A stretch of 64,000 bases of DNA from Microcebus murinus. Its lineage: Eukaryota; Chordata; Mammalia; Primates; Cheirogaleidae. Both the position numbers and the translations under genes were made by a program. Under the pieces are notes generated by a model. That model was not told where the DNA came from. It ran no database searches and saw only the letters and a list, made by a program, of their open reading frames with translations. The DNA lies in NCBI RefSeq assembly GCF_040939455.1, contig NC_134106.1:89101001-89165000 (forward strand), in the 5' to 3' direction. Of the stretch, positions 11,135 through 23,521 are shown piece by piece (positions within the stretch are counted from its first letter, which is position 1; the number at the start of each line of letters is the position of its first letter).

Positions 11135-11260
11135 AATGGGCATACACACACATATATACACACAACATACATATACACATGTAAATATCCACACAGGCAC
11201 ACATATATATACACACATATTCACACATACATATATGTGTGTATATGCACATATATAATG
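11135..11260. repeat. Degenerate CA/TA low-complexity tract
   Basis: Alternating purine-pyrimidine sequence built of 'cacacatatatacac'-like pieces with many interruptions, followed by 'tatgtgtgtatatgcac'. Confidence 0.85.
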
Positions 11261-12165
11261 TGTTACCTATTACTACTACAGTGTTATCTATTACCACTAT
11301 TATTTATTATCATCAATAAATTCTTAAATTTCTTAGTTTTAAAAAATGAGAGAGGCACTAAAGGGTAATGACTCAACTATGCTACAACAGATTGTCTACA
11401 TTGAAACAGATCTGCCATGTAAGAGCTTTGTGACCAATTTCCTCCCCTGTAACATGTGCCTTTCTTATAAGAAATCAAAAGAAGCACATATGGTATGTAC
11501 TCTTGCTATGTGCCTAGATCATAAAAAAGTAATCAATACATGCAAGTACAGGGCAGTTTTCTGAGTGGCTTTAGACTGATCCAATTCTGTCCACCTTCCT
11601 AGTCTATAGTTCTTAAGAATAACTGTTGAATGTGCTGGGAATATAGTAACCTGAGGTCGGGAGGAACTGCCCGAAACACCAGGGACCCTGTTCCTGCCCT
11701 CCTAGGGCATGTAATGTCTAGAAATAGAGAAGAATGTCTCAGGACAGCATGGGATGTTCCTCTCTTGTAGAAGCACGATGTCATTTAAAGCTTCACCCAG
11801 TGAGTCACATTGCCCCTGAGGTATGTAACACAGGTGTGCTGCTTTTTAGTCTCTCAGCTGTGGTGCAAGTGAGCCACATGCAGCCAATACTCCAACTGCC
11901 CTGGGAAGTTTTCTTGATCCTTAAGAATCCAGCTCACAATGGATCCTAGGCTTCTTTTGTCCCTAGCTGTCTATCTGTAATTGATAAACCAGTCTCCTAT
12001 AATTTGTGTGGGAGTGTGTTCTGTTCCACCAAACTCAGGTGAATAGCTAACCAGCTCATAATGAACCTGCTTCATATTAAGTAGTAAAGTTTATAGTCAT
12101 ATATGCATGTAATATTTTTTATTTATGTGGAGTACTGGTTCCCATTTCCCTAAGAAAGACATGTA
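11261..12165. other. No recognisable gene
   Basis: Unique-looking sequence. Short frames occur on both strands, but none shows codon bias or a familiar motif. Confidence 0.5.
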
Positions 12166-12380
12166 ATCACAAGCTCCTGTTATTTTCTAAATTACATCAT
12201 TTAGTCTTTACTCCAACTCTGTAAAGCTGGAATGCAAATATAAACTGATTATACACATGAGAACAACGCAGCTCAGAAAGTTGAAGTGACTTCTGAAACA
12301 TTACATACAATGATAGTGGTAAAACTCGGATCAGAATGTAGCTCTCCTAACTCTAAAGTTAATTTTCCCTTGTACCTAGC
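12166..12380 (-). mobile_element. MIR, antisense
   Basis: Reverse-orientation MIR: 'acatcatttagtctttactc', 'acatgagaacaacgcagctc' and 'aactcggatcagaatgtag'. Confidence 0.6.
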
Positions 12381-12597
12381 AGTCTGCCTAGAATAAACCT
12401 CTTCTTCCTGAAAAATTTAGAATATAATGTCCAGAACTGACATTTAATAATTACTGAATTATAATCTGATTTCACATTGTTTGAAACTCAAATTACTTGT
12501 GATCCAATTCAATGAAAACTCAGGAACAACCAGCCGAAGAACATTTAAATAATAGCAATCTAAAGCTAAGATGTTTAAGACCTGGAATAAATATTAG

Positions 12598-12783
12598 ACC
12601 AATGGTCTCAAACTTTATGGTGCGTCAAAATCATCTGGGATGTATTGTTTAAAACATTCCAATGCTTGAACCCCCAAGATTCTGGTTCAAGAGGCCTGGC
12701 AGGGAGTAAGAAAATATTTATTTTTGTCAAGTTCCCAGGTGATACTAATGTTGTTTTGTCTGGCACCACACTGCGAGAATCAG
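12598..12783 (+). mobile_element. MER5A (hAT-Charlie non-autonomous DNA transposon)
   Basis: Near full length, about 185 bp: 'aatggtctcaaactttatgg', 'caaaatcatctgggatgtat', 'gattctggttcaagaggcct', 'aagttcccaggtgatactaa' and the end 'ggcaccacactgcgagaatc'. The two ends are recognisable as the decayed terminal inverted repeats. Confidence 0.85.
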
Positions 12784-13374
12784 TCTTAGAAACATCTAGG
12801 CCCGTCCAGCCACTTCACAAACAAGGAAATTGGTTGAGAAGTAAGACAAATAGTGAAAAATACCTGGGAAATAGACTATGAAGTAAAAATTTCTATGCAG
12901 GGAACTTGTTGAGGAGTGTCGTGGAAAACATCAGCACCGAAGAAGGGAAGGCAATGGGATTTGGCAGAACAAGAAGCTAAACTGCTATTACATTGCAAAC
13001 AAGGTCTTCCTTAGCATAATTGGAGGAGGATGCTGAAACTGCCTTGGACCTTCAGCATAGTCCTCAGTGGAGGAAGGGAATTTTGCTTACTCACATCCAT
13101 TTTTCCCTCTGAATCAACCAGTCTTTGGCTATAGTCTGCTGGCATCTGGGGGAATGAGTGCCTGAATCTTAGAGGGAAACTGAAGACGAGGATGAATGGG
13201 ATAGTAAGTCGGAGTTTCCATTACAGCTCTGATGCCCGCTCCCTGCAGGTTGCTAGGAAGAATACGGGAATTGGACCTGGAACGATGAGTATGATGAGAA
13301 TGATTTTCACCTGTGTGTTAACTGTTTGAATTGAACTCTAAGCACTGAAACTCTGCACATGGTCTGATGGAAAA
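12784..13374. other. No recognisable feature
   Basis: Unique-looking sequence without a convincing frame or repeat. Confidence 0.5.
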
Positions 13375-13560
13375 TATAATTAAGTTTGGAGTTTTCTAGA
13401 CTTGGGTTTGAATACTTACTCTACTATTTATAAGCCATGTGATATCAGGTTACTCAGTAAACCTCTCTCTGGCCTGTCTCCTGATTTACCAAGAATGGAT
13501 AATAATAGTGGTGATATGACTTTTTAAAAGGGAACAGGCTTAACATGTGTTTAGTAAGGA
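13375..13560 (+). mobile_element. MIR
   Basis: Sense MIR: 'agacttgggtttgaatactt', 'aagccatgtgatatcaggtt', 'aaacctctctctggcctgtc' and 'gaatggataataatagtgg'. Confidence 0.7.
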
Positions 13561-13591
13561 AAAGTGTTATGAAAATGGTTTTATTAGTGCT

Positions 13592-14115
13592 TTCATCCAT
13601 TATCTAGTGCTGTGTCACAAATGATCGTGGTTTGGGGGGTTCAGAAATCCAAGGACAGGTTAGCTGAGTAATTCTGACTCAGGGACTCCCGGGCAATCAC
13701 AGTCAAGATGTTAGTCAGGACTTCAACTATCTGAAGGCTTGACTGGAAACCTAAGATATAATAATAATTAAAGCTCTTTCATATGACTGTTGGCAGGAGA
13801 CCTCAGTTCTTCACATATTAGCCACTGTGCTATTTATGTGTTTCCTTGATATGGTGAGTGGATTTCCCCAGAGAGAATGAACCCAGAAAGCAAGAAATAA
13901 GCTGCAATGTTTTTTATGCCCCATCCTCAGAAGCCATACCCCATCATTTCCAAAATACCTTACTGGTTACCTTGGTCTGCCCTCTCCAGTGGGAGAGGGG
14001 ATTGCTGGAGGGAAGAATCATTGGAGCTACCTTGAATGCTGGCTGTGAACGGTGCTTAATAAAGGTGCCCTTGAGTGGCCTAAGAACAGCAACATGTCAT
14101 TCTGCCTAGCACTAT
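13592..14115 (-). mobile_element. MLT1-like LTR, antisense
   Basis: Antisense blocks of an old MaLR LTR: 'tatctagtgctgtgtcacaa', 'cagtcaagatgttagtcagg', 'atctgaaggcttgactgg', 'gactgttggcaggagacctc', 'gagagaatgaacccagaaag' and 'ccatcatttccaaaatacct'. The subfamily is not certain. Confidence 0.6.
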
Positions 14116-14224
14116 TTGCCCTTCCCCAGATCATCTGTCTATTGATAGGAAGCAAGGAGTCTTAGAGCAAAGGATTCAGGCATCAGTGACTATGGAGAAA
14201 CCAAACTGAAGGGAATCACTGGCA

Positions 14225-14491
14225 AAAAAGAATTCAACACCACTTGTACTTACTAATAATTGGGAGCTAAATCATGGACACACACAGGCACAAAAAGATG
14301 TAAAGGACATTGATAACTAAGCAGGGGAGAGAGCAGAAAGGGGGTGAGGGGTAAAAACTTACCTATAGTGTCTGATGAACACTACTCTGGTGATGGGCAC
14401 CGTAAAAGCCCTGGCTTAAGCATTATACAAGTTTATTCATGTAACAAAAGCATTTGTACCCCTTTAATATCTTGAAATTAAAAAAAAAAGA
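14225..14491 (+). mobile_element. Primate L1 3' UTR, 5'-truncated
   Basis: L1 3' end with 'aattgggagctaaatcatgg', 'gggagagagcagaaaggggg', 'gatgggcaccgtaaaagccc' and 'gcatttgtacccctttaata', ending in an A-run. 'aaaaaagaatt' occurs at both ends (about 14225 and 14483) and may be the target-site duplication. Confidence 0.75.
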
Positions 14492-14519
14492 ATTACGCCT
14501 CACATTGAACAAAGAATTT

Positions 14520-15140
14520 GCATGGTGGAAAAGACTATCAATTCACATTGAGCCTGCTGTTTTGTGTGGATTTTAAATTAAAAAGGCAGACTTTTTTCCT
14601 TCCTCTATTTTTGCTGCATTATTTCTTTGGATGAACCTAGGTCATATATATTTCTGGACACGTTTACCAGCTGAAAAACTGTTTAAAAGAAGAGAGATCT
14701 CATAGTGGTTTAATTTTACTTGCTAGCAAGTTTACAAAAGACTTTTGTCTAACAAAAGCTTAGATAACATCAATATTTAAGATCATCTCTTTTTGAATGT
14801 ACTGGTTTGTCTTTTGTTTTGGACCAAAGAGTGGCCTTTAATTTATGGTGAAAAAGAAAGGCTGAGTTTTCACAAGAGACATAATTTCAGAAAGAGGAAA
14901 AAACAGTGTATATATAAAAAAAATTTATTTACTTCGTTAATCATTTTTATTAACAGTCCTCCTGTAGTGAAATGAACAGCCTGTTATGTGGAAAAAGGCT
15001 AAACATCTAATTTTGCTTTAATGGTGATAAAACATGTTATTCATATTAACAACCCTAAGGTTATTTTTATGTGCATATAATAGTTGTGCTGATCTGCTTT
15101 CAGGACATAATAATCCAGATTTTCCACTCAGTAAGGCATC
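14520..15140. other. Unique AT-rich block, possible conserved non-coding DNA
   Basis: No repeat recognised over 600 bp. It is dense in TAAT-type homeodomain-core motifs, for example 'gttaatcatttttattaac' near 14938 and 'attcatattaacaaccc' near 15039. It has the look of conserved enhancers, but nothing in a single sequence proves conservation. Confidence 0.25.
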
Positions 15141-15289
15141 TTATTAATTTAAATTTACAGCATACATTTGGAAATATATATCACCAGTGAATATACTGTA
15201 AATTACCAGGTACAGTACAGAAAACAGGAGCCCAAATTAAAAGGGAGGCTAAACATAAAGGTGGCTATAATGCACATGCCTATCTTTTG

Positions 15290-15480
15290 TGGCTGCACAA
15301 GATGCAGAGCCATGGATTTAAGACAGAAGACCTGGATTCTGATTGTAGCCTCTCTTTTCAGGAATTGTGTGATGGTGATCTTGGGGAAAAACATTTAACC
15401 CTGGTGAGTCTGAGATTTCTCATATCAAAGTAATGCTGTTATTTCTACTAAACCTGCCAATACTGGGTACTGTCTGTGAA
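15290..15480 (+). mobile_element. MIR
   Basis: Sense MIR: 'agacctggattctgattgta', 'aattgtgtgatggtgatctt' and 'gagtctgagatttctcatat'. Confidence 0.65.
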
Positions 15481-15634
15481 GGTTAAACTCTTCTGGGGGA
15501 GATATATATGAACCATTTATTTTATTCACAAAATAAACAATTTGTTCACAATTTCTTAATTAAAATCTGGTACGTATTAATTTTCTAGGATCTAAGGATC
15601 TAGGGACATAGTGGTGAATAAGGATATATATGTA

Positions 15635-15657
15635 TGTGTGTGTGTGTGTGTGTGTGT
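15635..15657. repeat. (TG)n microsatellite
   Basis: About eleven TG units, preceded by a TA/TG transition tract from 15623. Confidence 0.9.
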
Positions 15658-15659
15658 AT

Positions 15660-16615
15660 GTATTGCATATAGTGTGGCATATATTGCAATGGAGAAGCTA
15701 GACAAGTAATCTAGATTATTGGAACAAAGGATGATGAATGCCATGACTGGGGGATTATGGGATTAATGCAAACACAAATGGGGTTCAGGAGGATCAAAGC
15801 ATAGTTAAGAGAACAAGGAAAGGCCCAAGACATGCCTCCGAAGAACAAAATAAGTCAGCTGTGGTACATAGCTGCCATGACAATTCTGCCTGCTCTACCA
15901 AAAAAAGGAGGCAGACTAGGGGAAATTGTTTTATCTAAATACCTGGATATTAATAACTTCCCATATATAAGTCATGATAAACTGACCCAAAGAATATATT
16001 ATAGTAAAATAGGTGTCTTTGGACACACAAGAATGAAGGACATGAGACAGAACATGAAACCACAATTCATCAAGAGAGGCAAAGAATTATAACATATAAG
16101 AAGTCTAAAAAAAGTAGAGCTCCTTTATGCTCTAATCCTAAAGAAAGGATTAGAGCAAATGTGCCAGGTACCTTAGAGCAAACGTACCTTCCATCTGTTT
16201 AATAATCTAGTGTACATTGTTACCTATCCCCTCCTTGAATATTTAACAATAGAAACGAGGTTCTATACTTCTATTATCATTTGTCAAATGAGGATTCAGA
16301 GCCTTCCTAAAATGAAACATTTGCAGAAGACACACAATTCACAAGTTCTCTAGGATACAATTGAACTGAATCTTAAAACTTCATGTTTTTCAAATATTTT
16401 ACCTTTTCAACAAGTTCACCTTAGAGTTTCAATTTGTAACTATATAAAATTGGGGACAATATCAATCTTAGATACACTGACCCTCTGTCCTATCCAATGT
16501 TGTTAACTTCCAGAAAGTACTTGTTTCCTATAATAATTACTTTTCTAATGGAGAAAGCTTTGCTAATAAGCCTGCTAGCTGATGTGATACCCTAACAATG
16601 AAAATTATGACAACA
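15660..16615. other. No recognisable gene
   Basis: Mostly unique; 15590-15830 may be a very diverged antisense L2. The 86-codon frame at 15832-16092 shows no family motif. Confidence 0.4.
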
Positions 16616-16800
16616 TGCCTTTCATGTGCATGATTTACAAAGCTTCTCAAGCGTGATATGACATTTAATTATTACAGTTACGGAGATATTATTATTTCCA
16701 TTTTATAGTTGAAAAAAATTGAGGCCTAAAAAAATTAAGTGGCCTGTTTAAGATATTGGGACCATATGTTGAATATGTATCTATGGGCTTCCATACTTTA
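16616..16800 (-). mobile_element. MIR, antisense
   Basis: 'atatgacatttaattattac', 'attatttccattttatagtt' and 'aattgaggcctaaaaaaatt' give the reverse-complement MIR core. Confidence 0.65.
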
Positions 16801-16954
16801 TATTCAAAATATAGGCTTAATACAAATGTTTTAGTTAAACTTTGTTTTTATTAACTTATAACTGTTATGCTTACAGCTAAGTAGTTAATGTGAGACAATG
16901 GAATAAAAAAGATATATATAATAAAAAAACTTTCATTGAAATGTTAACACTGTA

Positions 16955-17190
16955 ACACATTAGCTGGGTGATTGTGGACTGTCATTTCTTTCCAAACCTC
17001 AGTTTACACGTTATGTAAATAGGATGTAAATATGTATTTATACATTATGTAAATAGAATTTCAATAGGATGAAAATAATACCAAATTCAAGGCTTATTTT
17101 AAAGATTAAGCATTATAAACTATATAAAGTGTCTAATATAGAGCCTGAACATAGATATGCAACCAATGGTAACTATTGTTATTTTTTCAG
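16955..17190 (+). mobile_element. MIR
   Basis: Sense MIR: 'tgggtgattgtggactgtca', 'ttccaaacctcagtttacac', then a small internal duplication around 'tatgtaaatag', and the tail 'gtctaatatagagcctgaac'. Confidence 0.65.
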
Positions 17191-17254
17191 AATGAGCATT
17201 TATCCTCCTACTTGATTTTTATTTCTACTTTGCCAGGTACACATGGGGGAGAAA

Positions 17255-17480
17255 ATTATCAAGAAGTGGTTAAGCATCTGACTTTGAAGCTACATAAACC
17301 TCAGTCAATTCTAGTTCTACTGTTTATTATCTAGATGGGGTTGAACTCCATTTTACATGTATAAAATGGGATTAGCTATAATTTCTTACTCATACAATTA
17401 GTTTAATTATTTAATAAAGCAATGCATACAAACAACAAGGTGCCCTACATAGATTTAAATGCTCAATAAATGTTTGGTAA
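17255..17480 (+). mobile_element. MIR
   Basis: Sense MIR: 'agtggttaagcatctgactt', 'tctagttctactgtttatta', 'catgtataaaatgggattag' and the tail 'aaatgctcaataaatgtttg'. Confidence 0.7.
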
Positions 17481-17744
17481 TATATAATCAGATTTACCAG
17501 ATGAAAGAATTATGATGGGATAATGAGACTAGATGAAATATCTTATATCATGGAATTATCCAGCTTTGAGTAGAGCCTATAGATTTGAAAGGTCTTCCAT
17601 TCTCATACATCAGGAAATGGTAGAATAGGTTATTTCATCAGTAGTCAATTTCTTACTCATCAAATTGTTTTAATTATTGGGTAAGGCAACATCAATTAAA
17701 AAACTATTTACACACAAAAAAATATATTCACAAGAGAAAAAAAA

Positions 17745-18720
17745 CATCCAGGTGAGAGGTGATCACCCCTGAGTGGAGAACAGAAGTATGAAAAAAATTA
17801 TTGAAAAGAATAGGAAAGGCATCTTTATACTACTCATGTTATCTCTTCCCAAAGCCTGAGCAGCATAGTGCTCAGATAACCTCTCTGTGGGGAAAGGAAA
17901 GTGAAGTAAGCACCAGACCTCCCTGCAAGCCTCAGTACCAGGTTAATCCCAATGAACCCCAGAACCAGATCAGCCTCACAGCCTCAGGTTCCAGGACAGC
18001 CAAGACCTATCTCATACCCATGAACTCAGGCTCTACACCAGCCCCAATGTCAGGAGGACCCCCAGAGACCCAGGCTACAGCACTGACTCTAAAGATACAG
18101 GATCCTTACCTTCTCCTAAATATCCAAGCATCAAGCCCACACCCAGCACCAGGTCAGCTCCTATGATTCACACTCAAGGACTGTCTCAGCACTAGGTTGT
18201 TTTCTGTGGATCCAGGTTTCAGGCAAAATCCTGTGGATGCACACTCCTAATCAACATCCATGTACCTATGTTTCATATCTACACATACATACCCAGTTAC
18301 CAGGCTGACCCAAGTGTGCCTGAGTGCTAAGCCAGCCTCTGAAGATGCAAGATCTGGGCCCGTACCTATGGAACCAATAACAAGGCCTTCTCAAACAGTC
18401 ACAAGCTTCAGGACCACCCCAGTTGACACAGACTCCAGACTCACTCCACAGACTCAGGCACCAGGAACTAAGCCTATCTGCCTACTGACCTATGCAACAG
18501 GATAAGCCTTCTAGGAATCCATCAGCAAGCATGCCTGCACAATGCAACAGATAGCCCATTTAATATCTCTGCATGGGCCAACTGGTAACAGTCTTTCCCT
18601 GTCAATGACAATCTAAAGATTGGAAGAGGTGCCTACTTCTTAAATGCACATGCACAAATGCAGGATTATGAGGATTATGCAGGATTATGCACATACACAA
18701 ATGCAAGGATTATGAATTTA
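17745..18720 (+). repeat. L1M 5' UTR with degenerate internal repeats
   Basis: Proline/serine-rich-looking sequence built from diverged copies of a 'caggttccaggac'-like module (for example near 17985, 18208 and 18409). This fits the tandem 5' UTR of older L1M elements. Near the end, a 'gcacaaatgcaggattatg' segment at about 18650 is duplicated as 'acacaaatgcaaggattatg' at about 18695. Confidence 0.6.
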
Positions 18721-18724
18721 AGAA

Positions 18725-19660
18725 TTACATCACTAAAGTAAGAAAATAAAACATGGGTAACCAACCCTAGAGAAATGGATATCTATTAACTCCTTGACAA
18801 AGAATTCAAATTGATCATCTTGAAGGAGCTCAGTGAGCTACAAGTAAACACAGATACACAATTAAATGATACTACAAAAACAATGCATGAACAAAATTAG
18901 AAGTACAACAAGAAGATAAAAACCATACAAAGAATAAAACAAAATTCTAGAGCCGAAGAACATAGTGACTAAGCTAAACTGCTTTATAGACAGCTTCAAC
19001 AGCAGAATCAGTGAAGCAGAAGAAGAATCAGCAAGTTCTCAATCAGGTCTTTTGAGATAACCCAGTTAGAAGAAGAAAAATGACGACAATATCAAATAAT
19101 ATAAAGGGCTATGTGATTTATAGGGCATCATCAAGAAAACTAATTTATGCATATGGGAGTCCCAGAATGAAGAGTGAAAGAGAAAGGAAAGGAAAGCTTA
19201 TTTAAAAAATAATAGTAGAAAACTTCCCAAATCTGGAGAGAAAATAGAGCAACCACATCCATGAAGCCAAAAACATCTACAAATATAATACTATAAAGAG
19301 ATATTCACTGAAACACATGATACTCAAATTTCCAAAAGTAAAAGACATAATTTTAAAATCAGCAAGAGAAAATTAACTCTTCATAATACAAGGAAACATC
19401 CATAAGAGTGCTAGCAAATTTCTTAGTAGAAACATTGCAGACCAGGAGAAAGTGGAATGATATTTTTTAAGTCTTGAAGAACAACAATAACCAAAACAAA
19501 CAAACAAAAAACCTTTGCCAACCAATAATACTACCTCTGGCAAAGCTGGACTTCAGAAATAGATAGGTAAAGAATTTCCAGGACAAATAAAAGCTGGGGG
19601 AGTTAATCAGCATAAGATCTATCTTACAAGAAATACTAAAGAAAGTCCTTCAAGTTGAAA
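18725..19660 (+). pseudogene. L1M ORF1 remnant
   Basis: The sequence follows the L1 ORF1 order: a coiled-coil-coding stretch rich in Lys, Glu and Gln codons ('aagctaaactgctttataga', 'agcagaagaagaatcagcaa'), then the conserved central part ('gggagtcccagaatgaagag', 'aacttcccaaatctggagag') and the C-terminal part ('agcaagagaaaattaactct', 'cttgccaaccaataata'-like text). ORF1p is the RNA-binding chaperone of L1. Many indels and stops break it. Confidence 0.65.
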
Positions 19661-20354
19661 CAAAAGTATCCTAACTAATAATAAAATAATAAAATTGAGT
19701 ATAAAGCTGAAAGCATACTCAAATTGAGAACACTCTAACAGTGTAATGTTGGTGCATAAATCACTTTTAATTATAGTATAAAGTTTGAAAAACAAAACTA
19801 TTGAAAATAACTATAGCTATACTAAATTATTAATGAATATTCAATATGTAAAAGATGCAAATTGCGACAATAATAATATCTGATGTAGGGGGAGAAGAAG
19901 TGAATGAATAGAGTTATGGTATAAAGTTGACGTTATTATCAACTGAATACAGACAGGTATAAATACAAGATGTTTTATCTAAGTCTGATGATGACCATAA
20001 AGAAAAATCCTGTAGTAGACACACAAAGAATAAAAACAAAGAAATCAAAGCATATCATTACGAAACTTTTCAAATCACAAAAGAAAACAATGAGAGAGGA
20101 AGATAGAAACAAAATAGTGCAAAAACAACAAAATCAACAATAATGAGTCATTATTTATCTATAATTACTTTAAATTTAAATGGATTACATTTTCCAATAA
20201 AACATATCAAGAGTAATAATGAATTAAAAAAATAAAACCCAAATGTATACTGCCTACATAAGCCATATTTAGATTTAAGGACACACATAGGCTAGAGATG
20301 AAGGGATGGAAAAATATATTCCATATAAATGGTGACTATAAAAAAATAGGATTG

Positions 20355-21119
20355 TTTGATTTTATTTTTTCATACTTCTGGAGTTCTTTACTGATTCTTT
20401 CCCATCTGGATCAGCTCTTTCTTCTTCTTCTTCTTTTTTTTTTTATTTCAGCATATTATAGGGATACATGAAGTGCTAGATCATCGTTGTTTCTTATAGC
20501 TGAATAGTATTCCATGATATACATATTCCACATTTTATTAATCCACTCATGTATTGATGGGCACTTGGGTTGTTTCCACATCTTTGAACTGTGAATTGTG
20601 CTGCTATAATAATTCGAGTGCAGATGTCTTTTTAAAAAAGTGTCTTTTGTTCTTTTGGGTAGATGCCCAGTAATGGGATTGCTGGATAAAATGGTAGATC
20701 TACTTGTATCGCTTTAAGGTATCTCCATATTGCTTTCCACAGAGGTTGAACTCCTTTAGATTTTCATTTGGTTAATGACATGCCTTATTTATTCTCTGAG
20801 CCAGTAGGTGGTGCTTGTGGGTGAAAGTCTTCCACACCTTGTATCATGAGTCAGTAGATATAGTAAAAGGGTGTGTAAAATGACCTCCCAGTCAGTAGGT
20901 GGCACTTGCTGCATAGTAATAACATTCATCAGGTTTCGAGCAGATGGGAGGGGGGAGGGAATGGATGTATATACACCTAATGGGTGCAGCATGCACTGTC
21001 TGGGAGATGGACGTGCTTGAAGCTCTGACTGGGGTGGGGCAAAGACAATATACATAAGCTAAACATTTGGATCCCCATAGTATCCTGAAAAAAGAAAAAA
21101 ACTTGAGGGGGGAGAAAAG
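20355..21119. mobile_element. Young strepsirrhine L1 insertion with an inverted arm
   Basis: Left part (about 20435-20760) is L1 ORF2 end in minus orientation ('gctgaatagtattccatgat', 'gggcacttgggttgtttcca'). Right part (about 20770-21090) is L1 3' UTR in plus orientation ('tgggtgcagcatgcactgtc', 'ggacgtgcttgaagctctga', 'aacatttggatccccatagt') with an A-rich tail. 'taggattg' at 20347-20354 and 21120-21127, each preceded by an A-run, is the likely target-site duplication. A T-run and 3'-end-like motif near 20440-20470 inside the left arm are not fully explained. Confidence 0.7.
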
Positions 21120-23473
21120 TAGGATTGGCTAGATTTATATCAAACAAAATATATTTTAAGTCAATAACTACCACAAGCAACAGACAATGTAATTACATAA
21201 TGATTATGTAGTCAATTCATCAAGAGGCTATAACAATTATAAATATATAGGCACTCAATATTGAAGCATATAATATAAAGCAAATGTTAATAGAACTAAA
21301 GGAAGAAATAGATAGCAGTAAAATAATATTAAGAGATTTCTATAGTCCACTATAAACAATGGATAGATTATTCAAACAGAATATCAAGAAGAATACAATA
21401 GACTAGAACACAATCCAGTATATGGATCTAATAAACATACAGAACATTCTATTCAAGAATAGCAGCATATACATTTTTTCCCAAGTACACACATACAAAA
21501 TATTCTCCAGAATAGATCATATGCTAAAATGCAAAAAACAAAAAAATTTAAAAAAACTAAGAAGATTGAATTCATATAAAGTAACTTTTATGACCATAAA
21601 GGTATGAAATTAAAAATTAATAACAGAAGGAAAATTAGAAAATTCACAAATATGTGGTAACTAAGCAACCAATTCCTGGAAAAGCAATGGGTTCAAGAAG
21701 AAAATATTATGAGGTAAATGAAAATAAAAATACAATATTCCAAACCAATGGGATACAGCAATAATTTTCTAAAAGGAATGTTTATAGCAATAAATGCATA
21801 CATTAAAAAAAAGATCCCAAGCAATCTCACTTTACCACTCAAGGAAATAGAATAAGAAGACCAAATTAAGGCCAAAGATAACAAAAGGAAGAAAATAAGA
21901 AAAAAGGAAGCATAAATAAATGAAATAGAAAGTAGAATAACAACAGAAAAGATCAATGAAATGAACAGTTGGTTTATTATAAAAATAAACAAAATCAACA
22001 AATATTTAGCTAAACTAAGAAAAAAAAAGGAGAGAAGACTCAAATAAATAAAATAGCAGATGAAAGAGGTGACATAAAAGCTGATACCAAAGAAATACTA
22101 GGGATTATAAGAGATTACTATGAACAATTATCCACCAACAAGTTGAATAACCAGAAGATATGGAGAAATTCCTAGAAGCATGTGACCAATCAAGACTAAA
22201 TTAGGAAGAAATATAAAATCTAAACAGATTAATGCTGACTAATGAGGTTTTATCAGACATTTTAATAACCTTCCAGGAAACAAAGCCTCCAATCTGATGG
22301 CTTGATTGGTGAATTTTACCAAACACTTGAAGAGCTAACACCAACCTTTCACAAAATCCACCAAAGAATCGAAAAACTGAGAGCACTTCCAATCCCATTT
22401 TATGAGGCCAGCAATACTCTGACACCAAATCCATATGACAAAACAAGAAAAGAAAATTACTTACAGGCCAATATCCCAAAGAATATAGAAGTGAATGTTC
22501 TCAACAAAATACTAACACATTGAATTTTCCAGTACATTGAAAGCTCAAGTGAGGTGGGGAAAAGGAAATAAAGGAACATTCAAATTGGAAAGAAAAAAGC
22601 AAAATCGTTTCTATTTATGATTATTAACTTTTATGTAAGAATCCTTAAGGAAATGAAAGAAAACAAAAATTCTTAGAAGTAATAAACTAGTTCTGTAGAG
22701 TATACAAAATCATCACAAAATATCTGTTGTATTTCTATATACTAACGACAAACTATCTAAAAAAATTAAGAAAACAATGCCATTTATAATTGCATCAAAG
22801 CATAATAAAATGTTTAAGAATACAGATAACCAATGAGATGAAAGATCTGTACACTAAAATCTATGATGAAAGCACAAAAAGTGAAATATGTCATATTTAT
22901 GGATTAAAATAATATTTTTAAATATCTATACTACACACAGTGATCTACAGCTTCAATGCAATCCCTGTCAAAGTCTCAAAGACATTATTTTACAAAAATA
23001 GAGAAATAATCCTATAGTTTTTATAGAACAATAAAATACTTCTAATATCCAAAGCAATTTTGAACAAGAAGAACAAAGTTGGAGGTATGCTACTCCTAAT
23101 TTTCAAATCTATTACAAATCTATAGTAATCAATACAGAATGGTATTGAAATAAAATCAGGCATATAGACCAATGAAATGTAACAGAGGCACCAAAAATAA
23201 ATTCATACAACTATAGTCGATTGATCTTCAACAAAATTGCCAAGAACACACAATAAAAAAAGAACAGTCTCTTCAATAAATGACATTAGGACATCCACAT
23301 GTAGAACATTAAACTGGACCCTTATCTAACAACCTATACAAAAGTCAACACAAAAGGATTAAAGAAAATGCAAGTCCTGAATCTGTAAGGCTACTAGAAG
23401 AAAACATAGAGAAAAAGTTTCTTGACATTGTTTTGGGAAATGATTTCTTGTATATTATCCCAAACGCACAGGC

Positions 23474-23521
23474 CAAAAAAAAAGAAAAAAAAAAAGAAAG
23501 AAAGAAAAAGAAAAAGAGAAA
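23474..23521. repeat. A-rich/GAAA low-complexity tract
   Basis: Run of A with interspersed G ('aaagaaagaaagaaaaag') within L1M ORF2. Confidence 0.9.

Noticed and set aside
17801..18166. 121-codon proline/serine-rich frame
   Set aside because: It lies in the repetitive 5' UTR of the old L1M, which gives low-complexity frames by itself.
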